Shown: positions 43,396-51,135 of the stretch, in pieces
Layout of the letters: every line of letters starts with the position of its first letter
Numbering within the stretch: position 1 is the first letter of the stretch
Assembly: GCA_026707665.1 (NCBI GenBank)
Contig: JAPOWK010000136.1
Location: 1-51,135, forward strand
From: Chloroflexota bacterium
GTDB taxonomy: Bacteria > Chloroflexota > Anaerolineae > Aggregatilineales > Phototrophicaceae
Reading direction: 5' to 3'
DNA: 51,135 nucleotides
Notes under the pieces: generated by a model
What the model was told of the DNA's origin: nothing
Databases searched by the model: none
The model's input: the letters and a program-made list of their open reading frames with translations, nothing else
Position numbers and translations under genes: made by a program

Positions 43396-43460
43396 TGCCC
43401 CCCGTTGAGCGGGGGGGGGGGGGGACCGAGGGGGGAACCGGGGCCGGGAGGTGGGGCCTG
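43396..43460 (+). repeat. G14 homopolymer and G-rich tract between permease genes
   Basis: A CCCCCC run, then GTTGAGC, then an uninterrupted run of 14 G (43411-43424), then further G runs of 6, 4, 3 and 4 bases. On the transcribed (minus) strand the first part could form a CCCCG/CGGGG hairpin. The G run could be a real quadruplex-forming element, a slippage-prone site, or a sequencing/assembly artefact. Confidence 0.6.
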
Positions 43461-43515
43461 CCGCCCACAGTCACCAGTCATTTCGCACATCACGCAATCA
43501 CCCAACATACTGAGC

Positions 43516-44541
43516 CTACTCCAGGCGAATGCGCGGATCGAGCATGACATACAAGATATCCGAAAGCAAGACGCCCAAGATAAACATCACCGAAGCGACC
43601 ACAACCGAACCCATCACCAGCGGATAATCTCGCGAATACACCGCATCAATGATCAGTTTGCCCATGCCGGGCCATTGAAAGACCTGCTCGATAATCACAG
43701 CGCCCGCCAGCAGTGTGCCGATGGCGGGACCAAAAAATGTGGCCACCGGCAGCAAGCTGTTGCGCAAGGCATGGCGGAACCAGACCGTCCGCGTAGGTAG
43801 ACCTTTGGCATACGCGCTACGGACGTAATCTTGTTGCAGCACTTCCAGGACCTGCGTCCGTGTGAAGCGCGAAATGAAAGCTATCGTGTTTAACGAAAGC
43901 ACCGACACGGGCATGATCATGTGGCGCAGGGCGTCGCCAACGCTCTGGGGGCCCCGCTGCGTGATATTGCGCATGCCGCTGATCGGCAATAGATCAAGCT
44001 GCACGCCGAAGATGATGATTAGCAGCAAGCCCAGCCAAAAAGCCGGCACCGCATTCCCTATTACCGACACAACGCGAATGAGTTGGTCAATCCAGGTGCG
44101 ATGGAAAACCGCAGCCAGCACACCCAAGCTGACGCCGATCGCATAGCCGATAACGAGCGCAGCCACACCGAGCCTGAGCGTGGCCGGGATCCGCTGTAAT
44201 ATCAAATCCGTAACCGGGTCGCGCTGCTTGATCGACTCTCCCAGATCCCCGCGCAGCAAACCAAGCCTTTTGCCGGCGCGCTCGCCGATGCCATCGCCAT
44301 CAATATCGATCGTCGTCCAATCGTTGCCGACCAGCCAGTACACGTATTGCAGCAGCGGCGGCTGATCGAGGCCAAGTTCTCGGCGCTGCGCCGCTATTGC
44401 TTCCGGCGACGGGTTTGGCGAAAAGGCGATCATCGCCACTGGATCGCCCGGCGCGGCGAGGATGATCAAAAACGACAGGATCGTGACGCCGAAAAAGGTC
44501 GGGATCGCTTGCAGTAGGCGGCGCAGAAAATACTTGATCAT
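43516..44541 (-). CDS. Peptide-type ABC transporter permease (DppB-like)
   Basis: A 341-residue inner-membrane permease. MIKYFLRRLLQAIPTFFGVTILSFLIILAAPGDP is the typical first helix. The EAA loop is LQQDYVRSAYAKGLPTRTVWFRHALRNSLLPV, and the C-terminus VIIEQVFQWPGMGKLIIDAVYSRDYPLVMG is diagnostic. Between helices 1 and 2 the extracytoplasmic loop carries a DIDGDGIGE sequence, an EF-hand-like DxDxDG calcium loop. Upstream of the DppC-like gene on the same strand; the two form a membrane pair whose ATPases are elsewhere. Confidence 0.88.
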   Translation of the reverse strand: MIKYFLRRLLQAIPTFFGVTILSFLIILAAPGDPVAMIAFSPNPSPEAIAAQRRELGLDQPPLLQYVYWLVGNDWTTIDIDGDGIGERAGKRLGLLRGDLGESIKQRDPVTDLILQRIPATLRLGVAALVIGYAIGVSLGVLAAVFHRTWIDQLIRVVSVIGNAVPAFWLGLLLIIIFGVQLDLLPISGMRNITQRGPQSVGDALRHMIMPVSVLSLNTIAFISRFTRTQVLEVLQQDYVRSAYAKGLPTRTVWFRHALRNSLLPVATFFGPAIGTLLAGAVIIEQVFQWPGMGKLIIDAVYSRDYPLVMGSVVVASVMFILGVLLSDILYVMLDPRIRLE

Positions 44542-44688
44542 TGGCTGAGCGTGTTCACTTGTATATCATTACCGATTCTAGCGTCGGTTGGCGAAACTGC
44601 CAAAACCTTGCGCGCGACCCGAGAACCAAGTTTCATTGCCGCCGCAATGTTAAAAGTGTGAAGAGCCATTCAAGAGACGGCGAATGCG

Positions 44689-44740
44689 CTTAACGCAAAC
44701 CTATCAGACCCTTAAAGCCCTGAACGCCCATTTTAACAGA
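44689..44740 (+). promoter_or_regulatory. Candidate Pho-box array upstream of pstS
   Basis: TTAAC-like hexamers recur at roughly 11-base spacing: CTTAAC (44689), CCTATC (44700), CTTAAA (44711), CTGAAC (44720), TTTAAC (44732), about 90-130 bases upstream of the pstS start. Tandem direct repeats with one helical-turn spacing are what PhoB/PhoP-type regulators bind. Two of the five repeats are weak, and the downstream -10 (CATAAT, 44788-44793) lacks a clear -35, as expected for activated promoters. The assignment rests on context plus spacing. Confidence 0.4.
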
Positions 44741-44819
44741 AGTCAACTAAGCTCATAGAGATGGGCTGCGCCCGCGCATTCCTCGACCATAATGAGACAA
44801 TCGGGAGAAATCGAATCCG

Positions 44820-45758
44820 ATGTACAGAGTCATATTGATATTGCTACTTGCCGCGTTCGCAACGCTCACAGTGGGCGCTTCGGAGACCGATATCGCTTTG
44901 CCCGAAGTCGATCCGCTGGATTATCCCGTAGGCGAGATTATCACCGCCGGCAGCTCAACCGTCTTCCCGCTGAGCGAACGCATGGCCGAGCGCTGGACCG
45001 ACGAAGGCGGCGTCGCTCCCTCTATCGCATCCATCGGCTCCGGCGCCGGCTTTGAGCGCTTCTGCGTCGAAGGCGAAACCGATATCAGCAACGCCTCGCG
45101 CGCCATCAAGGACAGCGAACGCGAATCTTGCCTAGCCATCGGTCGGGACGCCATCGAATTCCGCGTCGGCACCGATGCCCTGGCGGTCACTGTTTCCGCG
45201 GCGAATGACTTCGTCAGCGGTGTTTCGCTGGAAGAGCTGGCGATGATCTTCAGCAGCGCCGAGACCTGGTCCGACGTGCGCGCCGAATGGCCAGCCGAGG
45301 CGATTCAGCGCTTCATCCCCGGCACCGACAGCGGCACCTTCGATTACTTCGTGGAAGAAGTCTTCGATGAAGACGAAGAGCCGATCCTCAGCGCCAACCC
45401 GCAGCTTTCCGAGGACGACAACGTCCTGGTGCAGGGCATCAGCGGCAGCCCTTACGCCATTGGCTTCTTCGGCTATGCCTACTATGTCGAGAATCAGGAC
45501 GCGCTGAAGATCCTCAGCATCGATGGCATTGAGGCGAACGCCGAGACCACCGATGACGGCAGCTATAAGCTGGCGCGCCCACTCTACATCTACAGCGACG
45601 CCGGCATCATGGCGGAGAAGCCGCAGGTCGCCGCCTTCATCAGCTTCTACTTGAGCAATGTGAATGACGAAGTGACTGATGTGGGCTACTTCCCGGCTTC
45701 AGCCAGCGCGCTGAACGCTGCCAAAGGCGCCTTTCGCGATGCGATGATGGATATGTAA
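44820..45758 (+). CDS. pstS: Phosphate-binding protein PstS (SphX-like)
   Basis: A 312-residue exported phosphate-binding protein. Leader MYRVILILLLAAFATLTVGA; no lipobox. Phosphate-site motifs: [12 protein letters not shown] (residues 42-53), [36 protein letters not shown] and PGTDSGTFDYF. The NASRxI and FRVGTDAL elements resemble the cyanobacterial SphX/PstS branch. It is the first gene of the Pst operon and is followed by a 278-base intergenic repeat region before the permeases. A candidate Pho box lies upstream. Confidence 0.9.
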   Translation: MYRVILILLLAAFATLTVGASETDIALPEVDPLDYPVGEIITAGSSTVFPLSERMAERWTDEGGVAPSIASIGSGAGFERFCVEGETDISNASRAIKDSERESCLAIGRDAIEFRVGTDALAVTVSAANDFVSGVSLEELAMIFSSAETWSDVRAEWPAEAIQRFIPGTDSGTFDYFVEEVFDEDEEPILSANPQLSEDDNVLVQGISGSPYAIGFFGYAYYVENQDALKILSIDGIEANAETTDDGSYKLARPLYIYSDAGIMAEKPQVAAFISFYLSNVNDEVTDVGYFPASASALNAAKGAFRDAMMDM

Positions 45759-45784
45759 TGCTGCCGGGAATCAGCGCCAAGCGC

Positions 45785-45809
45785 GTAGGGGCCTTTCGGC
45801 GAAACGCCC
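45785..45809 (+). repeat. Dispersed palindrome, imperfect form
   Basis: GTAGGGGCCTTTC and GAAACGCCC arms around GGC; two mismatches compared with the simple copies. It begins 26 bases after the pstS stop. Confidence 0.7.
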
Positions 45810-45825
45810 GCCACAAGTCAAGAGC

Positions 45826-45850
45826 TGTAGGGGCGAGACTTGTCTCGCCC
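45826..45850 (+). repeat. Dispersed palindrome, simple form
   Basis: TGTAG, then GGGCGAGA / TCTCGCCC around CTTG (8-bp stem). Confidence 0.75.
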
Positions 45851-45872
45851 TAAAGCGCGCGTAAGGGAAATC

Positions 45873-45977
45873 AAGGGCGAGACTAGAGGCGCGCAGGTCG
45901 CGTAGGTCGCGTAGACACTGACCGCCGACACGGACCGCCGACACGGACCGCCGACACCGCCCGTCTCTCGCCCCTAC
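45873..45977 (+). repeat. Dispersed palindrome, nested form with 13-base tandem repeat
   Basis: Outer arms AGGGCGAGAC and GTCTCTCGCCCCTAC enclose GGTCGCGTAGACACTG and three exact or near-exact 13-base units GACCGCCGACACG (45920-45958; the last ends in C). The enclosed material is the reverse complement of that in the 36268 copy, which shows that the insert occurs in both orientations relative to the arms. Confidence 0.7.
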
Positions 45978-46036
45978 ACTGATACGACTATTCCTGATCA
46001 TCATGCCACAGTGGGCGCATCACGCGAGAGCGACAA

Positions 46037-48115
46037 ATGCCTGACACGTTGACCAATTCGACTCAAGAACTGGTTCAGTGCGACCAGCAACCACTCAATC
46101 TGAAGCATCAATTCAAGCCCCATGAGGCGGCGATTCAGGTCGGCTTGTTCGCTTGCGGCTTGCTCTCCATTTTCACCACGCTGGGCATCATCCTGGTTCT
46201 GGGCAACGAATCGATCGCATTCTTCACGCGCGATCAATGGGTCAGCAGCAATCGACCGATCGATAGCGACATGGACGAGAAGACCACTATCTTCGCGGTG
46301 GAGCCCGGCAAGGTGCTGGGTGCGGTGGAAGAGAGCAGCGTCATCCGCGTTGGCCAAGAAATCATGGATGTCCTCGATTTTCAGAACAATCAGTTTGACA
46401 TCGCCGTTTTGGGCACCGGTGGCGGATTCAAGCGCTTTTGCGCGCTGGATGTCGAACTTGCCGAGCTTGGGGTGAAACGCCCGCAAATCGTCAATGCCAG
46501 CCGCCCGATCCGGCAAAGCGAAATTGACCGTTGCCGCTCGGTAGGCATCAATCCAATTTCCTTCCGCGTCGGCACGGACGCGCTGGCAATCACCGTGAGC
46601 GCCGACAACGACTTCATCAGCGAATTGAGCTTCGCTGAATTGCGGCAGATATTCGGCGAGGCGGAGTTGTGGTCGGATGTGCGGGCCGATTGGCCTCAGG
46701 AAGCGATTCAGTTGGTCATCCCCGGCGAGGACAGCGGCACCTTCGACTTTTTCGTCGAAGCCGTTGTCGCAAATGATCCGACCGCGATGCTGGCAAAAGA
46801 CCCGATCATGTCGGAAAACGACAATCAACTGGCAGGCAGCATTCATCGCAACCCCTACGCCATCGGCTTCTTCGGTTACGCCTACAACCTGGCGAACAAA
46901 GAGGACCTCAAAATCCTCGCGCTGGATGGCGTCGCGCCGTCGGCGGAAACCGTGGAAGATGGGAGCTACGCCCTGACACGCCCGCTTTTCATCTACAGCG
47001 ACGTCGACATCCTGCGCGAACAGCCGCAGGTCAGAGACTTCATCAGCTATTATCTCGAACAGGCCGACGAAATCATCGTCGACGTCGGCTATTTCCCGGC
47101 TTCGAACGAGGCGCAGACAAGGGCGCGGGACATGTGGCTCAGCGCAACCGGCGCCGCGGCTCTGCCGTCGGTGAAAGCGGCCGACGTCTCCGGACCGCTG
47201 ATTGCCGCCGGCAGCTCGACCGTATTCCCCTTGACCGAGCGCATCGCTGATCTATTCGTCGATGATGGCTACCTGCCGCGATTTGAGGTGCGACGCGGCG
47301 CCCGAGGCGAGAACACGATTGCGCCTCATCGCGCCGGCGTGGCGCTGGAATACAATGACCGCCCAACGCTGCTTGAGTTTTTCACCAATACCGACTGGAT
47401 CCCGGCCATTGGCGAGTTCGGCGTCATCCCGCTAATCAACGCCACCTTGATGACGAGCTCCATCGCGATGCTGGTGGCGCTGCCGCTGGGCATTGGCGCG
47501 GCTATCTATCTCAGCGAATACGCCTCGCCAAGAGTGCGGAGCTCGCTCAAACCGGTCCTGGAGATCCTGGCCGGCATCCCAACGGTGGTCTACGGATACT
47601 TCGCGCTGACCTTTATGACGCCGCTGCTGCGCGGTCTCTTCGGCATCGAGGTCGTCAACATTTACAATACCGCCTCGGCTGGCATCGTGGTCGGCATTCT
47701 CATCATTCCACTGGTCAGCTCCATGAGCGAAGACGCCTTGCACGCGGTGCCGCAAGCTTTGCGCGAAGCGTCTTACGGCTTGGGCGCGACCAGGCTGGAG
47801 ACGGTCATCAAGGTCGTAGTTCCCGCGGCGCTGAGCGGGATTCTGGCGGCTTTTATCGTGGCGGTATCGCGCGCCATCGGCGAGACCATGATCGTGGCGA
47901 TCGCTGCCGGCGCCGGACCCAACTTCAGCTTCAACCCCTTCGACTCGGCCGAGACGATGACCGGGCATATCGCGCGCATCAGCGGCGGCGACTTGAGTTA
48001 CGACTCGATTGATTACAACAGCATCTTCGCCATCGGGCTGACCCTGTTTTTGCTGACCTTCATCCTGAACGCGCTCAGCCGCGTCATCATCAGCCGCTTC
48101 CGTGAGGCTTACTAG
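46037..48115 (+). CDS. pstC: Phosphate permease PstC with embedded PstS-like domain
   Basis: A 692-residue protein, more than twice the usual PstC (~300). TM1 ([25 protein letters not shown], ~31-55) is followed by [12 protein letters not shown]. Then a nearly complete PstS-like domain (~95-370) has [35 protein letters not shown] and [11 protein letters not shown]. Next, a second PstS beginning ([17 protein letters not shown], ~386-425) stops short. The normal PstC then resumes at [15 protein letters not shown] (449 on) with five helices and the EAA loop [21 protein letters not shown]. The FFT...W sequence occurs on both sides of the insert. The first SBP motif is ESSVIRV instead of GSSTVFP, so its phosphate site is altered. 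Confidence 0.85.
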   Translation: MPDTLTNSTQELVQCDQQPLNLKHQFKPHEAAIQVGLFACGLLSIFTTLGIILVLGNESIAFFTRDQWVSSNRPIDSDMDEKTTIFAVEPGKVLGAVEESSVIRVGQEIMDVLDFQNNQFDIAVLGTGGGFKRFCALDVELAELGVKRPQIVNASRPIRQSEIDRCRSVGINPISFRVGTDALAITVSADNDFISELSFAELRQIFGEAELWSDVRADWPQEAIQLVIPGEDSGTFDFFVEAVVANDPTAMLAKDPIMSENDNQLAGSIHRNPYAIGFFGYAYNLANKEDLKILALDGVAPSAETVEDGSYALTRPLFIYSDVDILREQPQVRDFISYYLEQADEIIVDVGYFPASNEAQTRARDMWLSATGAAALPSVKAADVSGPLIAAGSSTVFPLTERIADLFVDDGYLPRFEVRRGARGENTIAPHRAGVALEYNDRPTLLEFFTNTDWIPAIGEFGVIPLINATLMTSSIAMLVALPLGIGAAIYLSEYASPRVRSSLKPVLEILAGIPTVVYGYFALTFMTPLLRGLFGIEVVNIYNTASAGIVVGILIIPLVSSMSEDALHAVPQALREASYGLGATRLETVIKVVVPAALSGILAAFIVAVSRAIGETMIVAIAAGAGPNFSFNPFDSAETMTGHIARISGGDLSYDSIDYNSIFAIGLTLFLLTFILNALSRVIISRFREAY

Positions 48116-48222
48116 ACCGTTGAGGCAGATACGAATGCCATGTCCGCAGCCGCTCGAAACTCATGACTTGGCTCACACAAACATACGAACCGGATCCAAT
48201 TCGACCGTTGTAGGCGATCCCA

Positions 48223-50049
48223 ATGGGTTGGGGTTTGTCAAAAGATAGGATGATGAACGACACAGACAAGCAGCGCCGCTATTACATGCCCAAAGAGGCG
48301 GACTTCTTTCGCCGCCTGGAGCAGCGGCATCGGCGCGGGCGCGTCGGCAGGCTGTTCAATTATTTGTCCATCGCGGTCGCGGGCTTGGCGCTGATCGCCC
48401 TGTTCGTCAATGTCGCCAACGAAGCTTTCGGCACAATCGGCGTCGTCAACACGATCGAACCGGAAACCTTGACCGCGGGCAGACCACTGGCGGATCTGAA
48501 CAACGAGGAATTGGCGACTATCCTGGCGGACCATGTCGGCCGCCGCCTGCGCGTCTTTATCCGCGATACGATCAGCCAAGTGGAAAATGAACGCTTCACC
48601 AAGGCGACCGTCGCTGAAATCGTCAGCGACGACAAGGTCGATCCCGCTATCGCCGGCGAACTGCTCAAGGCAATTAGCAGAGAGCAGCAAGCCGGCTTGC
48701 TGGCGCGTTACGCCGACCGGGGTGCGCTGCGCAACCTGGTGCTGGAGGAAGTGGTAGAGCAGAAGGTGATCGCCAGCTACCCTTTGTCGGCGGCCATCTT
48801 CAACTTTAACGCGGTCAAAAGCGAAATTGAGGGTCCCATTCTGGCGAAATACAGAAAGGCGGAACGGCTGGACGACGCCAAGGTTACAGTCATCCGCTTC
48901 CACAGTTGGCTGGACAGCGCATTCCTGACGAGGCCGATGTCGAGCACGCCGGCGCTGGCTGGGGTGCGCACGGCGCTGATCGGCTCTATTGGGCTGATGA
49001 TTGTGGTGGTGCTTGCCGCGCTGCCGATAGGCGTCGGCGCCGCGATTTACCTGGAGGAATACGCCTATCACGGTTTCGTCAACCGCCTGATCGAGACGAA
49101 TGTGCGCAACCTCGCCGGTGTGCCGTCGATCATCTATGGCATGCTCGGGCTGGCCATCTTCGTGCGCGCTTTGGCGCCTTTCACCAGTGGCATGCTGTTT
49201 CACTACAACTTTGACGCGCCCACGGTCGAGTCTGTCATTGAGCGCATCGCGCCCGCCTTCGACGGGAAGGTCAGCTTTGACGGGGTCGCGCTCACGAGCG
49301 AGCGCGATGAGCTTGACGCGGCGACGCTAGGACGAATCGTGGATACCTTCCTCTACTTCGGCACGCCGAGCTTGACCATGCTTGGCAATTCATCGGTCGT
49401 CGACATGTCCAACGCGCTGGCCGAGGCGCTGGATATCGCCGTAGACGTGACGACGACGCGCGCCGACGAAGAGCGCGATATGGAAGTCCGCGGCCGCGCT
49501 TATCGCTTTGATGTGGCCGATAACCCCCGGATCAGCGACGAAGCTTATGACCGCCTGATGGCGAGTCTGGTGCGCATCAACAGCTTCGCGCCAAACGGAC
49601 GCACCCTGATCAGCGCCGGTATGACGCTGGTGCTGCTGATCCTGCCGATCATCATCATCAATGCGCAGGAGGCGATTCGCGCCGTGCCCTACACCATTCG
49701 GGAAGCATCCTACGGGCTGGGCGCGACGCGCTGGCAGACGATCTGGAAGCAGGTCTTGCCGGCCGCCCTGCCCGGCATCATGACCGGGACGATCCTGTCC
49801 GTCTCGCGCGCGGTCGGGGAGACGGCGCCGCTGATTGTCGTCGGCGCGGCTACCTTCCTGGTCACGGATCCAACCAGCCCATTTTCGCAGTTCACCGCGA
49901 TGCCGATACAGATCTATCAGTGGACAGCGCGCCCGCAGGGGCAGTTCGCCGATATTGCCGCGGCCGCCATTATCGTGCTGCTGGCGCTGATGCTAACGCT
50001 GAACGCGGCGGCAATCTTCCTTCGCAACCGCTATTCGATAAGGTTCTAA
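48223..50049 (+). CDS. pstA: Phosphate permease PstA with two large extra domains
   Basis: A 608-residue protein against ~290 for usual PstA. TM1 is ~44-66. An extracytoplasmic, helical insert (~67-245, NTIEPETLTAGRPLADLNNEELATIL ... FHSWLDSAFL) precedes TM2. A second insert (~325-460, VESVIERIAPAFDGKVSFDG ... DEAYDRLMASL) sits directly before GRTLISAGMTLVLLILPIIIIN, where typical PstA has a short loop. The EAA loop is [21 protein letters not shown] (493-513) and the end is normal. The insert folds are unrecognised. ATG 48223 has AGG eight bases upstream; ATGs at 48250/48253 are alternatives. 107 bases follow pstC. Confidence 0.85.
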   Translation: MGWGLSKDRMMNDTDKQRRYYMPKEADFFRRLEQRHRRGRVGRLFNYLSIAVAGLALIALFVNVANEAFGTIGVVNTIEPETLTAGRPLADLNNEELATILADHVGRRLRVFIRDTISQVENERFTKATVAEIVSDDKVDPAIAGELLKAISREQQAGLLARYADRGALRNLVLEEVVEQKVIASYPLSAAIFNFNAVKSEIEGPILAKYRKAERLDDAKVTVIRFHSWLDSAFLTRPMSSTPALAGVRTALIGSIGLMIVVVLAALPIGVGAAIYLEEYAYHGFVNRLIETNVRNLAGVPSIIYGMLGLAIFVRALAPFTSGMLFHYNFDAPTVESVIERIAPAFDGKVSFDGVALTSERDELDAATLGRIVDTFLYFGTPSLTMLGNSSVVDMSNALAEALDIAVDVTTTRADEERDMEVRGRAYRFDVADNPRISDEAYDRLMASLVRINSFAPNGRTLISAGMTLVLLILPIIIINAQEAIRAVPYTIREASYGLGATRWQTIWKQVLPAALPGIMTGTILSVSRAVGETAPLIVVGAATFLVTDPTSPFSQFTAMPIQIYQWTARPQGQFADIAAAAIIVLLALMLTLNAAAIFLRNRYSIRF

Positions 50050-50068
50050 TCTAATGGCAGACCGGTGA

Positions 50069-50116
50069 TGTAGGGGCGTTTGACCCGCTGTGTCTACGCG
50101 CGGCGCCGAAACGCCC
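50069..50116 (+). repeat. Dispersed palindrome, nested form
   Basis: Outer arms TGTAGGGGCGTTT and GAAACGCCC enclose GACCCGCTGTGTCTACGCGCGGC, including the GTGTCTACGCG unit. Lies 20 bases after the pstA stop. Confidence 0.75.
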
Positions 50117-50142
50117 GAGCGAATAATACATCTTGTGGCCAT

Positions 50143-50176
50143 TCTCTGCGCTCTCTGCGTTCTCTGTAGTTTTCTT
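50143..50176 (+). repeat. Pyrimidine-rich CTCTGYG direct-repeat tract upstream of pstB
   Basis: CTCTGCG, CTCTGCG and CTCTGTA in tandem with short T-rich spacers, about 55-85 bases before the pstB start. Matches the tract before sppA (1633-1659) in unit and orientation. Confidence 0.55.
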
Positions 50177-50229
50177 TAGTTGCGCGACTTACTCACGTTT
50201 GCTGCGAAAAACTGGACAAGGACAAAATA

Positions 50230-51045
50230 TTGGCGGAACAATCGAATTGCCAAAGGGATCTCGCGCTGGAGCTACGCGATTGCAGCTTCTATTACGGCGC
50301 CGCCCGCGCGGTGGCCAAGGTCAGCCTGCCAATCTACAAGAATCGCATCACCGCCTTGATCGGACCTTCCGGCTGCGGCAAGAGCACGGTGCTGCGCGGC
50401 ATCAACCGTATGTTGGAATTGACGCCCGGGGCGCGCGTCGAAGGGCAGATCATCTATCGCGGGAAGAATCTCTACGCGGAGGATGTGGATCCGGTCGAAG
50501 TGCGCCGGCGCATCGGTATGGTCTTCCAAAAGCCGAATCCCTTCCCCAAGAGCATCTTCGACAACGTCGCCTATGGTCCGCGGCTCTTGGGCGTCAGGAA
50601 GAAGAGCACGCTGGAAGAGATCGTCGAGCGCAGCCTGCGCGGCGCCTCGCTTTGGGATGAGGTCAGCGGCGACCTGAACAAATCGGGTATGGCGCTATCC
50701 GGCGGGCAGCAGCAGCGGCTCTGCATCGCGCGCACGATCGCGGTCGAGCCCGATATCATTCTGATGGACGAGCCTTGTTCAGCGCTCGACCCGATCGCTA
50801 CCCAGCGTATCGAAGAACTGATGTCAGAACTGCAGCGAGATTACACCATCGTCATCGTCACACATAATATGCAGCAGGCTCAGCGCGCTTCCGATACCAC
50901 CGCCTTTTTCAACATCCGCAAGCAGAGCGAAATCGGCCATGAAGTGCGCTGGGGCGAGCTGGTCGAATACAACATGACGCGGCAAGTCTTCGAGAATCCC
51001 GCGCTGCCAGAGACGGCTGATTACATCGCCGGGCGTTTTGGGTAG
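50230..51045 (+). CDS. pstB: Phosphate ABC transporter ATPase PstB
   Basis: A 271-residue ABC ATPase. Walker [10 protein letters not shown] (45-53), Q100 in [10 protein letters not shown], signature LSGGQQQR (156-163), Walker [14 protein letters not shown] (176-188) and H in VIVTHNMQQ are all intact. [26 protein letters not shown] is PstB-specific. It starts at TTG 50230; AAGGA at 50218-50222 leaves a seven-base spacer. It completes a PstSCAB operon; no phoU lies in the remaining 90 bases. Confidence 0.93.
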   Translation: MAEQSNCQRDLALELRDCSFYYGAARAVAKVSLPIYKNRITALIGPSGCGKSTVLRGINRMLELTPGARVEGQIIYRGKNLYAEDVDPVEVRRRIGMVFQKPNPFPKSIFDNVAYGPRLLGVRKKSTLEEIVERSLRGASLWDEVSGDLNKSGMALSGGQQQRLCIARTIAVEPDIILMDEPCSALDPIATQRIEELMSELQRDYTIVIVTHNMQQAQRASDTTAFFNIRKQSEIGHEVRWGELVEYNMTRQVFENPALPETADYIAGRFG

Positions 51046-51080
51046 ATCTGATCGTCCACTCGTCAAATTCTGGGTCTACC

Positions 51081-51135
51081 TGTAGTGGTCCTGATTTATT
51101 GGACACTGGATTCCAGAACGTTTGAGGGGTTGCTT
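51081..51135 (+). mobile_element. Probable terminal inverted repeat of an IS3-family element (left end only)
   Basis: TGTAGTGGTCCTGATTTATT, then GGACACT at 51081-51107 fits the pattern of IS3-family ends, which begin TG, have CC about nine bases in, and end TTGGACA. The rest of the element, including any transposase, would lie beyond the window. The call is from the end pattern alone. Confidence 0.45.

Noticed and set aside
46037..47400. Circular permutation of the PstS domain inside PstC
   Set aside because: The N-terminal part of the embedded domain (residues 95-135) still aligns with the start of PstS through ESSVIR...[10 protein letters not shown]. The downstream AGSSTVFP segment is therefore an extra fragment, not a moved N-terminus.

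Overview
This 51 kb window is a bacterial chromosome segment of moderately high GC. It has dense genes, many ATGA or TTGA start/stop overlaps, and several genes with non-ATG starts. Gene content and protein style suggest a Chloroflexota lineage of the Anaerolineae/Caldilineae type: secreted right-handed beta-helix and CARDB/SH3 proteins, deazaflavin-type nitroreductase-like proteins, a roadblock protein, a MoxR ATPase with a CoxE-like VWA partner, acid-sugar enolase-superfamily and GH4 enzymes, and dispersed TAGGGGCGA-type palindromes. No rRNA, tRNA or ribosomal protein is present, so the assignment is an inference.

Layout. 1-5.2 kb: the tail of an epimerase-like gene, a secreted beta-helix protein, an SppA-type peptidase, and a three-gene operon of two DUF488 proteins plus a probable dual-OB protein. 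5.2-8.2 kb: oligoendopeptidase F followed by three unrecognised small genes, two of them tandem paralogues. 8.2-14 kb: a GH4 glycosidase, then four multi-pass membrane proteins built from two modules and bracketed by duplicated 3' ends of neighbouring genes, then a C39-like/TPR secreted protein. 14-19.4 kb: sulfatase, a TIM-barrel protein, a WD40-like secreted protein and an enolase-superfamily acid-sugar dehydratase. 19.4-26.3 kb: an accessory stretch with a Uma2 nuclease, two MNT-HEPN modules whose HEPN genes both carry in-frame stops, a CoxE-like VWA protein, a secreted repeat protein, a RelE-like toxin with an odd partner, an acetyltransferase and a roadblock protein. 26.4-31 kb: tsaE-tsaB, an ALDH7-like dehydrogenase, a nitroreductase-like protein and a MoxR ATPase. 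31-32.3 kb: two tandem copies of a small-protein plus retropepsin-like-protease cassette. 32.3-39.5 kb: SRPBCC protein, coaBC, a secreted CARDB protein, surE, a small Cys protein, a HEPN-pentapeptide fusion and recA. 39.9-44.5 kb: a peptide-type ABC importer (binding protein and two permeases) interrupted by two small genes. 44.7-51 kb: a phosphate (Pst) transport operon whose two permeases carry very large extra domains, ending at what looks like the terminal repeat of an IS3-family element.

Functionally, the window combines sugar-acid and sulfated-glycan catabolism (GH4, sulfatase, enolase-superfamily enzyme), peptide use (PepF, Dpp-type importer), high-affinity phosphate uptake (PstS-C-A-B) and housekeeping (recA, coaBC, tsaB/E, surE). 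The most unusual items are the retropepsin cassettes, the HEPN-pentapeptide fusion, the PstC with an embedded binding protein, the membrane-protein cassettes flanked by gene-end duplications, and the paired broken HEPN toxins.
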